From: Bacteroidales bacterium
Lineage (GTDB): Bacteria > Bacteroidota > Bacteroidia > Bacteroidales > UBA932
Assembly (NCBI GenBank): GCA_023230265.1
Contig: JALNXR010000115.1
Coordinates: 1-6,660 of the forward strand
Length of the DNA: 6,660 nt
Reading direction: 5' to 3'
Shown here: in pieces, positions 1 through 5,890 of the stretch
Position numbering within the stretch: position 1 is the first letter of the stretch
How the letters are laid out: each line of letters opens with the position of its first letter
Notes under the pieces: model-generated
What the model was told of the DNA's origin: nothing
Databases searched by the model: none
What the model saw: the letters and a program-made list of their open reading frames with translations, nothing else
Program-made: the position numbers and the translations under genes

Positions 1-576
1 GGCGAAGTCGTGCCCGCCGGACCCGAAGTCACCCGCGAACTGAAAGGCGAAATCTCGGTCTCCATCCTCTCTTTTCGCGATCTAGGATATGACCGCATCC
101 GCTGTTTACCCGATGACTTTGTCCTCGATGATTTTGAAGAAGTATTTGGTTTTGAGCTCTATGATTATTATACTGATGACCGCATTCCATTAAATTACTA
201 CGCTTCATACGATGTAATTGATTTTTCAGAGATGAATGCTAATACATATACCGATTTTCTATACATGCCGTCCTTGCTCACGTATGAAGAAAACGAAGGG
301 ACATTTGCCTACATCTATGATTTAGATACCGGCCTATGGTCACTTTCAAAAAACGATGTCGACTATGTCGCTATCGATATGGGACAAGTCATTAGCACTT
401 TCTATGCGCGCTTTGATGTGGCCACCGATTTCTCACTTGATTTGTATACCGATTTAAAATACACACCCCTTAGCAATGCCTATGATGTGTATTTTGTCGG
501 TATTAGCGGCACTTACGATCCGAGCGAAGACACCTACTATGTTGCTGAAGCCCAATTCTATTTAGGCATCTACTAG
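1..576 (+). CDS. C-terminal part of an acidic, Tyr/Asp-rich protein of unknown function (5' end outside window)
   Basis: The reading frame is open from the first base, so the visible 191 codons are the end of a longer protein; the GTG at 10 has no visible ribosome binding site and is probably internal. The stop is TAG. I do not recognise the family. The sequence is rich in Asp, Glu, Tyr and Phe, has very few Lys or Arg, no cysteine, and no stretch hydrophobic enough to span a membrane. Alternating aromatic and acidic residues suggest a beta-rich fold, plausibly an extracellular domain, which is inference only. The downstream neighbour yjbQ is convergent and begins its stop codon one base later, so the two are not an operon. 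The secreted protein at 1141 has a similar acidic, aromatic character, but I see no clear sequence repeat shared by the two. Confidence 0.75.
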   Translation, partial: GEVVPAGPEVTRELKGEISVSILSFRDLGYDRIRCLPDDFVLDDFEEVFGFELYDYYTDDRIPLNYYASYDVIDFSEMNANTYTDFLYMPSLLTYEENEGTFAYIYDLDTGLWSLSKNDVDYVAIDMGQVISTFYARFDVATDFSLDLYTDLKYTPLSNAYDVYFVGISGTYDPSEDTYYVAEAQFYLGIY

Positions 577-577
577 A

Positions 578-994
578 TTATTCGCCGATTATCTTGATTA
601 AAACACGCTTTTTGCGCATGCCGTCAAATTCGCCGTAGAAGATTTGCTCCCACGGCCCGAAATCGAGTTTTCCTTCGGTGATGGCGACGACGACCTCACG
701 ACCCATAATCTGCCTTTTCAAGTGGGCGTCGGCATTGTCTTCGAAGCCGTTATGCTCGTACTGATTATATGGTTTTTCGGGAGCGAGTTTCTCTAAGAAA
801 CGCTCGAAATCATGATGGAGACCGACTTCGTCGTCATTGATGAAAACACTGGCGGTGATATGCATGGCGTTAACTAAGACGATGCCATCGCTGATCCCGC
901 TTTTTTCAATCGCCCGTATGACATCCGGCGTTATGTTGATAAATTCGCGTCGATTATCGGTTTTGATCCAAATCTCATCACGGTATGTCTTCAT
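578..994 (-). CDS. yjbQ: YjbQ / UPF0047 family protein (secondary thiamine-phosphate synthase-like)
   Basis: A 138-residue protein, the usual length for the family. Hallmarks are present in order: HITAS (45-49), the acidic NDDE (53-56), HN (81-82), NADAHLK (87-93), a central G98, and near the C-terminus PWEQIF (114-119) followed by EFDG (122-125) and a basic stretch, corresponding to the family's usual GTWQ...EFDGPR signature. Family members are small cytoplasmic proteins annotated as secondary thiamine-phosphate synthases because overexpression of E. coli YjbQ can replace ThiE weakly; the true physiological role is unsettled, and no thiamine gene is nearby to support that job here. The frame extends upstream to an ATG at 1027, but the start at 994 is chosen because GAGGAGGT lies five bases before it and family proteins begin near this point. 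It is divergent from the secreted-protein gene at 1141. Confidence 0.93.
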   Translation of the reverse strand: MKTYRDEIWIKTDNRREFINITPDVIRAIEKSGISDGIVLVNAMHITASVFINDDEVGLHHDFERFLEKLAPEKPYNQYEHNGFEDNADAHLKRQIMGREVVVAITEGKLDFGPWEQIFYGEFDGMRKKRVLIKIIGE

Positions 995-998
995 AACT

Positions 999-1006
999 AC
1001 CTCCTC
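999..1006 (-). promoter_or_regulatory. Ribosome binding site that fixes the yjbQ start
   Basis: Read on the minus strand this is GAGGAGGT, close to a perfect Shine-Dalgarno sequence, with the AGGAGG core five bases from the ATG at 994. It lies inside the longer frame that would begin at 1027, so it argues against that upstream start. Confidence 0.85.
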
Positions 1007-1026
1007 TTTTATCTTGGCAATATCCA

Positions 1027-1032
1027 AATATA
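1027..1032 (-). promoter_or_regulatory. Weak candidate -10 element for yjbQ
   Basis: On the minus strand this reads TATATT, about 20 bases upstream of the ribosome binding site. The sequence 17 bases further upstream is TGGTTT, a poor -35 match. The palindrome TTTGCGCAAA at 1042-1051 would fall in the spacer and -35 region of this promoter. It is offered as the best available candidate only. Confidence 0.3.
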
Positions 1033-1087
1033 TTGCAAGTGTTTGCGCAAAACCACGAGACGGGCGCAGTAGTTATAAACATAATTT

Positions 1088-1116
1088 TTGACACATGTTT
1101 TAAATCGTAATATATT
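1088..1116 (+). promoter_or_regulatory. Sigma-A/sigma-70-type promoter of the secreted-protein gene
   Basis: A perfect -35 TTGACA (1088-1093) is followed after exactly 17 bases by TATATT (1111-1116), one base from consensus. Transcription would begin near 1123, giving a leader of about 18 bases that holds GGAGG (1128-1132) eight bases before the ATG at 1141. Every element is at its ideal spacing, so strong constitutive expression is expected unless something represses it. Confidence 0.85.
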
Positions 1117-1140
1117 GAAAACGTAACGGAGGCTTTTTTA

Positions 1141-2601
1141 ATGGAGCGAAAAAAAGTATATGCTTTGGTTTTGGCCAGCGTTTTAGCGCTTGGTGGAATC
1201 CTTGTCTACAACTCCCTCAATCAGGACGGTATATTAGGCCGTGTCAACGCTGAACCGATTACCTATCAGCGTGAATTCGACGAGAGCGTCGGACCCACCT
1301 CAACCGCGACGCACGGTTTCATACCGAATGTCAACATGTCACTGTTTTATCTCTCCGAATCAGCGCAGACAAGCAGTGAATTTATTCGCCTAAAAGCTAA
1401 GGATGCGAACACACCGGCGATATTGATGAATTTTACGGTCGCTAATGGCCTCAAAGGCATCGCGGTCAACTATACGGGCGGAGATGCGCCTCTATATGCG
1501 CTGTATTCGCGTAGCGCTTTTGAAGATTACGCGCCGACTGTGGACGACATTATTCCGACAGGAGAAACCGGCTTGGCAGCGGAAGATTACACAGCATGTG
1601 GCTATTTTCTTTTGATGACTTATTCGACGACCGATATCGTCATCGAGGATTTGACCGTTTACTATAGCTGCCAACGCGAAATCGAATCACTCTTCTATTA
1701 TCAGGGCAATTGGGAAGGGACTGAAACGCTCAATCATTATACCGGCGCTCGCTCGTGGGGCAATCTGATGGGCTATAAGCCCGCTCAAGACGGCTTTCAG
1801 TTTATGACCAATCCTACCTCAACCACCAATAATTATTCTTCAGGCCACACCCATTCTCCAACATATGATGATTCTTGGTATCGATGGAACGGCGTCAGCA
1901 TGAGAAACTATGTTGAGACAGAAGAAGAAGTAGAAGGGGAGATCGTCAAAGGAAAAGACTACTCAAATACTCCCCAAGGTGGATTTGCCAGCAATCATTT
2001 TGAGGTGACGACAACCGTCATGGTTGATCCCGATATCTTTTATGATGAAGATGCATGGTTTCACGTCTGTCCTTGGGTCAGTTTGGCTACGGCTGATCAT
2101 CAAGCGCTACCTGATGCTGGTGGGCTTGTCTACATGCAGTCATACATCGGTAACGATAACTTTGATCCGATTGGCGGAATCGAGACGCGGACCGATACGT
2201 ACCGCGGCCGGTTTTTCACCAATTACGCCGCAAATGGCGGAGGCTATGCGTGGGGCTTTCAAGATCCCGACACCACGACGGTCATCGGCGATCCCGGCAC
2301 GACGCTAAGAGAAGCTTATGAAGCTATCAATTTGCCGATTTTTAATGTTCGCTATGTCGTCTCCGGCAATTCGTACGATGTATTTATTAACGGCTTTAAT
2401 GTCTATCATGAAAATGAAGCTTTTTATTTCGATGCGAATTATGTCGATCAAGAATACAGCCTTGAGACCATCGAATTTCATGGTGTGAACTATGGCGATG
2501 GTGTCGATAGCGACGGTGAGGGACCAGACACGATTGCCACACCGCTTGCCGGATATCTTGTATCATATACAAATCCGATTGTTAGAGAGATATTCTCCTA
2601 A
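1141..2601 (+). CDS. Membrane-anchored or secreted protein of unknown function, beta-rich
   Basis: A 486-residue protein with a basic N-terminus (MERKK) and one hydrophobic segment (about 6-23), which marks it for export. VNA at 35-37 could be a signal-peptidase site, but it lies far from the hydrophobic core, so an uncleaved anchor is equally possible. There is no lipobox cysteine and no LPXTG-type sorting signal. The rest is acidic and rich in Tyr, Asp, Thr, Asn and Gly. A first region (about 38-178) ends in a run of strands closing with YYSC at 174-177; C153, C177 and C310 are the only cysteines. A second region (about 185-480) includes FNVRYVVSG and SYDVFINGFNVY near 401-422, which resembles strands of a LamG/concanavalin-like sandwich, and an Asp/Gly-rich loop at 453-463 that could bind calcium. 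These fold ideas are inference; I recognise no family and no catalytic motif. Start supported by GGAGG and an excellent promoter; TAA is followed directly by TAG and a terminator, so it is monocistronic. Confidence 0.88.
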   Translation: MERKKVYALVLASVLALGGILVYNSLNQDGILGRVNAEPITYQREFDESVGPTSTATHGFIPNVNMSLFYLSESAQTSSEFIRLKAKDANTPAILMNFTVANGLKGIAVNYTGGDAPLYALYSRSAFEDYAPTVDDIIPTGETGLAAEDYTACGYFLLMTYSTTDIVIEDLTVYYSCQREIESLFYYQGNWEGTETLNHYTGARSWGNLMGYKPAQDGFQFMTNPTSTTNNYSSGHTHSPTYDDSWYRWNGVSMRNYVETEEEVEGEIVKGKDYSNTPQGGFASNHFEVTTTVMVDPDIFYDEDAWFHVCPWVSLATADHQALPDAGGLVYMQSYIGNDNFDPIGGIETRTDTYRGRFFTNYAANGGGYAWGFQDPDTTTVIGDPGTTLREAYEAINLPIFNVRYVVSGNSYDVFINGFNVYHENEAFYFDANYVDQEYSLETIEFHGVNYGDGVDSDGEGPDTIATPLAGYLVSYTNPIVREIFS

Positions 2602-2620
2602 TAGATAATCAAACGACTAT

Positions 2621-2643
2621 GGCCGCATTAACGCGGCCTTTTT
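2621..2643 (+). terminator. Intrinsic terminator of the secreted-protein gene
   Basis: A six-base all-G/C stem, GGCCGC (2621-2626) and GCGGCC (2633-2638), encloses a six-base loop and is followed directly by five T residues. It begins about 20 bases after the stop codon. Its 3' arm occupies the place where a -35 element for the next promoter would be expected. Confidence 0.9.
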
Positions 2644-2653
2644 ACTATGATGC

Positions 2654-2662
2654 TGATATAAT
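2654..2662 (+). promoter_or_regulatory. Extended -10 promoter of the DNA glycosylase gene, probably leaderless
   Basis: TGATATAAT is a perfect extended -10 element (TGN plus TATAAT at 2657-2662). The expected transcription start, seven bases after the last T, is the A of the ATG at 2669. No Shine-Dalgarno sequence exists between the element and the start codon. The region 17 bases upstream (2634-2639) is part of the terminator stem and does not resemble a -35, which fits an extended -10 promoter that does not need one. Confidence 0.72.
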
Positions 2663-2668
2663 GTTCAT

Positions 2669-3184
2669 ATGTCGATAAATAGAGCCAAAATCAGAATCCT
2701 TAATCATCCTTTTCCACTTCTTTACGACGCAAACTCCAAGGTGCTTATCCTCGGTAGTTTTCCTTCGGTGAAGGCCGTCGAAGAAGGTTATTACTATGCG
2801 AATCCGCATAATCGCTTTTACAAGTTGATGAGCGCATTGTTCGACGAGGATTTTGTCGATGTTCCTTGGCCGAAGAAAAAAGAGTTGCTCTTAAAACACC
2901 ACATCGCCTTACACGACGCGATTGGATACTGCCAAATTCTCGGTTCGAGCGACGCCAAAATCAGCGATGTCAAGCCTTCGGGCATTCGCGAGATTTTCGA
3001 TAATGCCAAAATTAAGAAAGTAATATGCAATGGCGCGAAAGCCTATCAGGAATACATGCGCTTCTTTGCTGATATCGCCATCCCCGTCGTGCAAGCACCA
3101 TCCACCAGCCCTGCCAATGCCAAGATGCGGTTGACCGATCTAATTGTCGCTTGGAAGGATGCTCTACAAGACATTTTCTCCTAG
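2669..3184 (+). CDS. DNA-deoxyinosine (hypoxanthine) glycosylase, uracil-DNA-glycosylase superfamily family 6
   Basis: A complete 171-residue cytoplasmic protein. The opening block VLILGSFPS (25-33) followed by YYYANPHNRFY (41-51) is the signature of the HDG (family 6) branch of the uracil-DNA-glycosylase superfamily, and the family places its catalytic Asn in this block. The middle strand VICNGAKAY (118-126) matches the conserved strand and glycine turn of the superfamily, and PSTSPANA (144-151) is the DNA-intercalating end motif seen in this branch. Known members remove hypoxanthine, the product of adenine deamination, to start base-excision repair, so a housekeeping repair role is expected. 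The ATG at 2669 is chosen although no Shine-Dalgarno sequence precedes it, because it sits exactly at the predicted transcription start and gives the normal N-terminus. It stands alone between two terminators, with no repair genes beside it. Confidence 0.9.
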   Translation: MSINRAKIRILNHPFPLLYDANSKVLILGSFPSVKAVEEGYYYANPHNRFYKLMSALFDEDFVDVPWPKKKELLLKHHIALHDAIGYCQILGSSDAKISDVKPSGIREIFDNAKIKKVICNGAKAYQEYMRFFADIAIPVVQAPSTSPANAKMRLTDLIVAWKDALQDIFS

Positions 3185-3218
3185 CTATTCGCCGTTAAAC
3201 GATGTTAGATTTGTACAT

Positions 3219-3241
3219 AGACACTTTGTGTCTGTTTTTTT
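3219..3241 (+). terminator. Intrinsic terminator after the DNA glycosylase gene
   Basis: The stem AGACAC (3219-3224) and GTGTCT (3228-3233) has a tight three-base TTT loop and can extend by a T-G wobble pair. It is followed by seven T residues (3235-3241). It separates the glycosylase gene from the MarR-headed cluster. Confidence 0.9.
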
Positions 3242-3263
3242 GTTAGGAGGACCCAATCGATAA

Positions 3264-3284
3264 TTCGTTGACTAAGTCAATGAA
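3264..3284. promoter_or_regulatory. Candidate MarR operator: near-perfect 21-bp palindrome over the -35 element
   Basis: The sequence is symmetric about position 3274 with nine of ten base pairs matching; the core TTGACTAAGTCAA (3268-3280) is perfect, and the only mismatch is 3267/3281. The left half of the core is the -35 hexamer itself. MarR-family dimers typically bind AT-rich palindromes of this size within their own promoters, so repression by blocking RNA polymerase is the natural reading. That the protein encoded at 3320 is the ligand is inferred from position. Confidence 0.7.
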
Positions 3285-3296
3285 AAATAATAAAAT
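3268..3296 (+). promoter_or_regulatory. Promoter of the MarR / glycosyltransferase / acyltransferase cluster
   Basis: TTGACT (3268-3273) and TAAAAT (3291-3296) are each one base from consensus and exactly 17 bases apart. Transcription should begin near 3303, leaving a leader of about 17 bases with a GGGGGA ribosome binding site (3308-3313) six bases before the ATG at 3320. Confidence 0.82.
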
Positions 3297-3319
3297 GCGA
3301 TAGTCATGGGGGAATCAGC

Positions 3320-3721
3320 ATGAATATGAAAGAATGGAACGCAAAGTTCATTATGTATCGCCGAACGATTAAACATCTAAAAGATGCCGTCAATCGCGAT
3401 CTTAGCACGCAAGGCATCTCGCTACAGCATGCCACCTACTTACTCCTATTGGCGGACAAAGGTCAATTGCGAATAAAAGATCTGAGCGCCTTATCTGATA
3501 ATGACGGAGCCTTGACGACAAGGGCTTTAAAAGTACTTAAAGATAAGAATCTAATCGATCGCACTTGCGACAGCGTTCGACGCTGCAAAATATTTTTGAC
3601 GGATAAAGGTAAAGATGTCGTCAATTACATCGGCGAGGTTTTCGCCCGCCTTCGCGATGAGCTTGCCAAATCGGCGGCCGGAGAAGGTCAAGAAGCGCTT
3701 TTAAGCGCTATTTTAAGTTAA
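3320..3721 (+). CDS. MarR-family transcriptional regulator
   Basis: A 133-residue DNA-binding protein, slightly short for the family (usually about 140-160). A first helix (about 5-30) would form the dimer interface with the C-terminal helix (about 96-118). The winged helix follows: LRIKDLSALSD (50-60) as the second helix, GALTTRALKVLKDKNLI (63-79) as recognition helix and turn, then a wing with D84, R87 and R88 leading into FLTDKGKDV (92-100), the typical MarR pattern. C83 and C89 lie in the wing, which could matter if the signal is oxidative, but this is speculation. No ligand can be inferred. The ATG at 3320 is preferred over the in-frame ATG at 3326 because of the GGGGGA site six bases upstream. 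The next gene begins 17 bases after its TAA, so it is the first gene of an operon and probably autoregulates it through the palindrome at 3264-3284. Confidence 0.9.
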   Translation: MNMKEWNAKFIMYRRTIKHLKDAVNRDLSTQGISLQHATYLLLLADKGQLRIKDLSALSDNDGALTTRALKVLKDKNLIDRTCDSVRRCKIFLTDKGKDVVNYIGEVFARLRDELAKSAAGEGQEALLSAILS

Positions 3722-3738
3722 TATCAAGGATTAAAACA

Positions 3739-5025
3739 ATGGAAATCATCATTGAGAACTCACTGCGAATATATCTGTTACTTTGTCTGTTGCTCCTCAT
3801 CTTGTACATACCGCGCATCGCTTATTATTTTACGGCCTTTCGCAAACAGCCCAAATTGATTAACGATAAGAAGAATCGCCTCGCTGTCTTGGTTCCGGCT
3901 AAAAATGAGAGTAAATCCATTCAAGCTCTGTTTGATTCTATAAATAAGCAATCATACGACCGCGATTTTTTTGATGTCCATGTCATCGTTGAGGATTTGC
4001 GAGATCCGACGGTGGCGATGGCTAAAGCAGCTGTTGATGCGACGGTTCACGTCGTTCCCGATCAAACCCGCAAAGGCGAAGCTCTCGACGGAGCGTTGAA
4101 AAAGATTCTTAAAGATTACCCTGAAAAATACGATGCTTTTGTTATCATCGATGCCGATAACCTCGCTCACAAAGACTTTCTTCTTGAGATGAACAATTCC
4201 TTGGCTAGCGACCGCCAGATCATCGTCGGCAAGAAGCGCATTAAGAACTGGGAATCTGCCAATCGTCGCGATCGTTCTTTAGTGAGCAATTGCACGTCTC
4301 TTGTCTATTCGATGGTTGACGATTTAGGCAATCGCCATCGCACCAATCGCCACATTCCCGTCAGCATGTGTGGAACGGGCATGATGGTGCGCGCGGATGT
4401 GATTAAACAATTGGGAGGCTGGCCGTATCGCACGCTGACCGAAGACTACGAAGTGATGATGGATTGCCTGCTCCGCGGCTTTACATCAATGTATTATATG
4501 CACGCCATCGTCTACACCGAAGAAGCCGTCGAACATCGCACCTCCTTTAAACGCCGCATGCGGTGGTTGACCGGTTACACGCAGTGCAATAAAAAATACC
4601 GCAAGGCGGTCGTTAGAAAAACGTTTGGTGAAGGCAAGATCGTCTGGAAGAATTTCGATTTTCTCTACTCGCTTTTTCCGGTATATATCTTCGCGGCGGC
4701 CAGCTTAATTCTTGGTATCGTCTGCCTCTTGGCGGCCGGAGCCTATGCCATTTTCTTTCAACCGCTATGGTGGCCGATTCTCCGCGTCGCCCTCATCGCC
4801 CTCGGTTTGGTGTATGGCATCTTATTGCTATTTACGATTTTGACCCTGATTGTCGATCGTAAAAATATTAAGATGAGTTTTCTTGAAGTTGTCGCGGTCG
4901 TAATTTTTAATCCCCTCATCCTCGCCGAATTCATCTGGATTTTCATTCGCATTTTTACCGCGACGAACAATCTCGAATGGGATAATGTCGAACGCATTGC
5001 CTACACCCCCAAAAAGGATAAATAG
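3739..5025 (+). CDS. Multi-pass family-2 glycosyltransferase (processive/BcsA-like architecture)
   Basis: A 428-residue inner-membrane enzyme with its active site in the cytoplasm. An N-terminal membrane segment (about 9-31) is followed by a GT-A domain with VPAKNES (52-58) for nucleotide binding, RKGEAL (111-116), the metal-binding DAD (138-140), an acceptor-side CGTGMMVRAD (211-220), the catalytic-base motif TED (234-236) and RRMRW (272-276), the R/QxxRW motif of cellulose- and hyaluronan-synthase-like enzymes. Three more hydrophobic stretches follow (about 312-338, 345-372, 382-406). All catalytic motifs are intact. Such enzymes use a UDP-sugar to extend a polymer or glycosylate a lipid; the sugar and acceptor cannot be read here. 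AAGGA at 3726-3730 sits eight bases before the ATG. The acyltransferase gene starts two bases after the TAG, so translation is probably coupled, and a glycolipid product is the more attractive guess than a long polysaccharide. Confidence 0.93.
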   Translation: MEIIIENSLRIYLLLCLLLLILYIPRIAYYFTAFRKQPKLINDKKNRLAVLVPAKNESKSIQALFDSINKQSYDRDFFDVHVIVEDLRDPTVAMAKAAVDATVHVVPDQTRKGEALDGALKKILKDYPEKYDAFVIIDADNLAHKDFLLEMNNSLASDRQIIVGKKRIKNWESANRRDRSLVSNCTSLVYSMVDDLGNRHRTNRHIPVSMCGTGMMVRADVIKQLGGWPYRTLTEDYEVMMDCLLRGFTSMYYMHAIVYTEEAVEHRTSFKRRMRWLTGYTQCNKKYRKAVVRKTFGEGKIVWKNFDFLYSLFPVYIFAAASLILGIVCLLAAGAYAIFFQPLWWPILRVALIALGLVYGILLLFTILTLIVDRKNIKMSFLEVVAVVIFNPLILAEFIWIFIRIFTATNNLEWDNVERIAYTPKKDK

Positions 5026-5027
5026 AC

Positions 5028-5873
5028 ATGGGTCTTCCAAAGGAAGAATTATTGCAGAGAATTCGCGAAGCCGAAGCGAGAGGCGATTTTCATTTTACGG
5101 CTGAGCCCATCGATCCTGATAGTTTTGATCCTGTCGATGAAAAATATGAGCATCTATGCACTGGCTTTTTCGAGTGCCTTTTCCATCTCTTTATGCGTTT
5201 TATCGCCATGCTTGCCGGAGTTTTTATCAATGGTTTGGCGTTTGGCATGAAAGTAAAAGGACGGAAAAACCTTCGCCGAGTTAAGTCGGCCATCATAACC
5301 TGCAATCACGTTAACAACTTTGATAATCTTATGGTACGAAATGCCCTTTTTGGCCATCGCCTCTTTATCGTCGTCGGTGAATTCAATAACAAAAAAGGCT
5401 TTTTTGGCAAATGTTTAAAAGCCGGCGGCACTCTCCCTTTAAGCGCGAATCTAAGAGCGATGGTCAATCTTCGCAAGGCGATTGAAAAATTGCTCAAAAA
5501 GCGCAACTATGTCCTATTTTATCCCGAGGAATCAGAGTGGTGGATGTATGAAAAACCCCGTCCTTTTCGCAACGGTGCCTTTCATTTCGCCGCGACGGCA
5601 AACGTGCCGATCATTCCAATCTTTTTAACCTTCTCTGATCCGAAAGGGCTGCGCGCAAAAATCGTTAAGAGTAAAGTCGTCACCGTCCACATCATGCCCC
5701 CCATCTACCCGCAAGAACATCTCAGCGTCAAAGACAATGTCGATTATATGAGGGACGCCAATTACCAACTGTGCGTCAATAAATACGAAGAGTTCTACCA
5801 AAAAACCTTAGTTTATGACATTGTTGATTCTCGCGACGAAAAAAGCGAAGAGCAAACCTCTGCTCGAGGATAA
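5028..5873 (+). CDS. PlsC-like lysophospholipid / 1-acylglycerol-3-phosphate acyltransferase
   Basis: A 281-residue membrane-associated acyltransferase. The catalytic HX4D motif is NHVNNFD (H94, D99). The second block KAGGTLPL (131-138), the third block YPEES (165-169) and the fourth VPIIPI (193-198) follow in the right order and spacing. The third block has Glu where classical PlsC has the Gly of FPEGT, and is followed by WW (171-172) and KPRPFRNGAF (176-185), a pattern I associate with a Bacillota subfamily rather than canonical PlsC. A hydrophobic stretch (about 48-74) before the catalytic domain is a likely membrane anchor; the N-terminal 45 residues and the C-terminal tail are charged. 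It should transfer an acyl chain to a lysolipid or a glycolipid head group. AAGGA at 5014-5018 lies inside the end of the glycosyltransferase gene, nine bases before the ATG, which implies a shared pathway. The acceptor is unknown. Confidence 0.9.
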   Translation: MGLPKEELLQRIREAEARGDFHFTAEPIDPDSFDPVDEKYEHLCTGFFECLFHLFMRFIAMLAGVFINGLAFGMKVKGRKNLRRVKSAIITCNHVNNFDNLMVRNALFGHRLFIVVGEFNNKKGFFGKCLKAGGTLPLSANLRAMVNLRKAIEKLLKKRNYVLFYPEESEWWMYEKPRPFRNGAFHFAATANVPIIPIFLTFSDPKGLRAKIVKSKVVTVHIMPPIYPQEHLSVKDNVDYMRDANYQLCVNKYEEFYQKTLVYDIVDSRDEKSEEQTSARG

Positions 5874-5875
5874 AA

Positions 5876-5884
5876 TGTTATAAT
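5876..5884 (+). promoter_or_regulatory. Extended -10 promoter of the VTT-domain gene, probably leaderless
   Basis: TGTTATAAT is a perfect extended -10 element (TATAAT at 5879-5884). Six bases separate it from the GTG at 5891, so transcription is expected to begin at the G of the start codon. The geometry is identical to that at 2654-2669. It starts just after the TAA of the acyltransferase gene, and no recognisable -35 lies 17 bases upstream. Confidence 0.65.
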
Positions 5885-5890
5885 ATCGTC

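Noticed and set aside
10..12. GTG as the start of the left-edge gene
   Set aside because: The frame is open to the first base of the window and no ribosome binding site is visible, so the gene most likely begins outside.
995..1027. Longer yjbQ starting at the minus-strand ATG at 1027
   Set aside because: The 11 extra residues contain the excellent GAGGAGGT site for the ATG at 994 and extend past the usual family N-terminus.
837..1091. 84-codon plus-strand frame over yjbQ and the intergenic gap
   Set aside because: It lies mostly antisense to a recognised gene, runs through the promoter region, and has no family features.
3245..3250. Perfect AGGAGG upstream of the MarR promoter
   Set aside because: It looks like a ribosome binding site, but no start codon follows at usable distance (the first candidate is a TTG 17 bases on, with 11 codons), and it lies upstream of the predicted transcript.
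3306..3323. ATG at 3306 as a leader peptide before the MarR gene
   Set aside because: It gives only five codons ending in a TGA overlapping the MarR ATG, and has no ribosome binding site of its own; the GGGGGA belongs to the ATG at 3320.
5866..5882. GAGGA plus ATG at 5874 as an alternative start after the acyltransferase gene
   Set aside because: The ATG is followed by one codon and a TAA, and it is not in the frame of the VTT protein.
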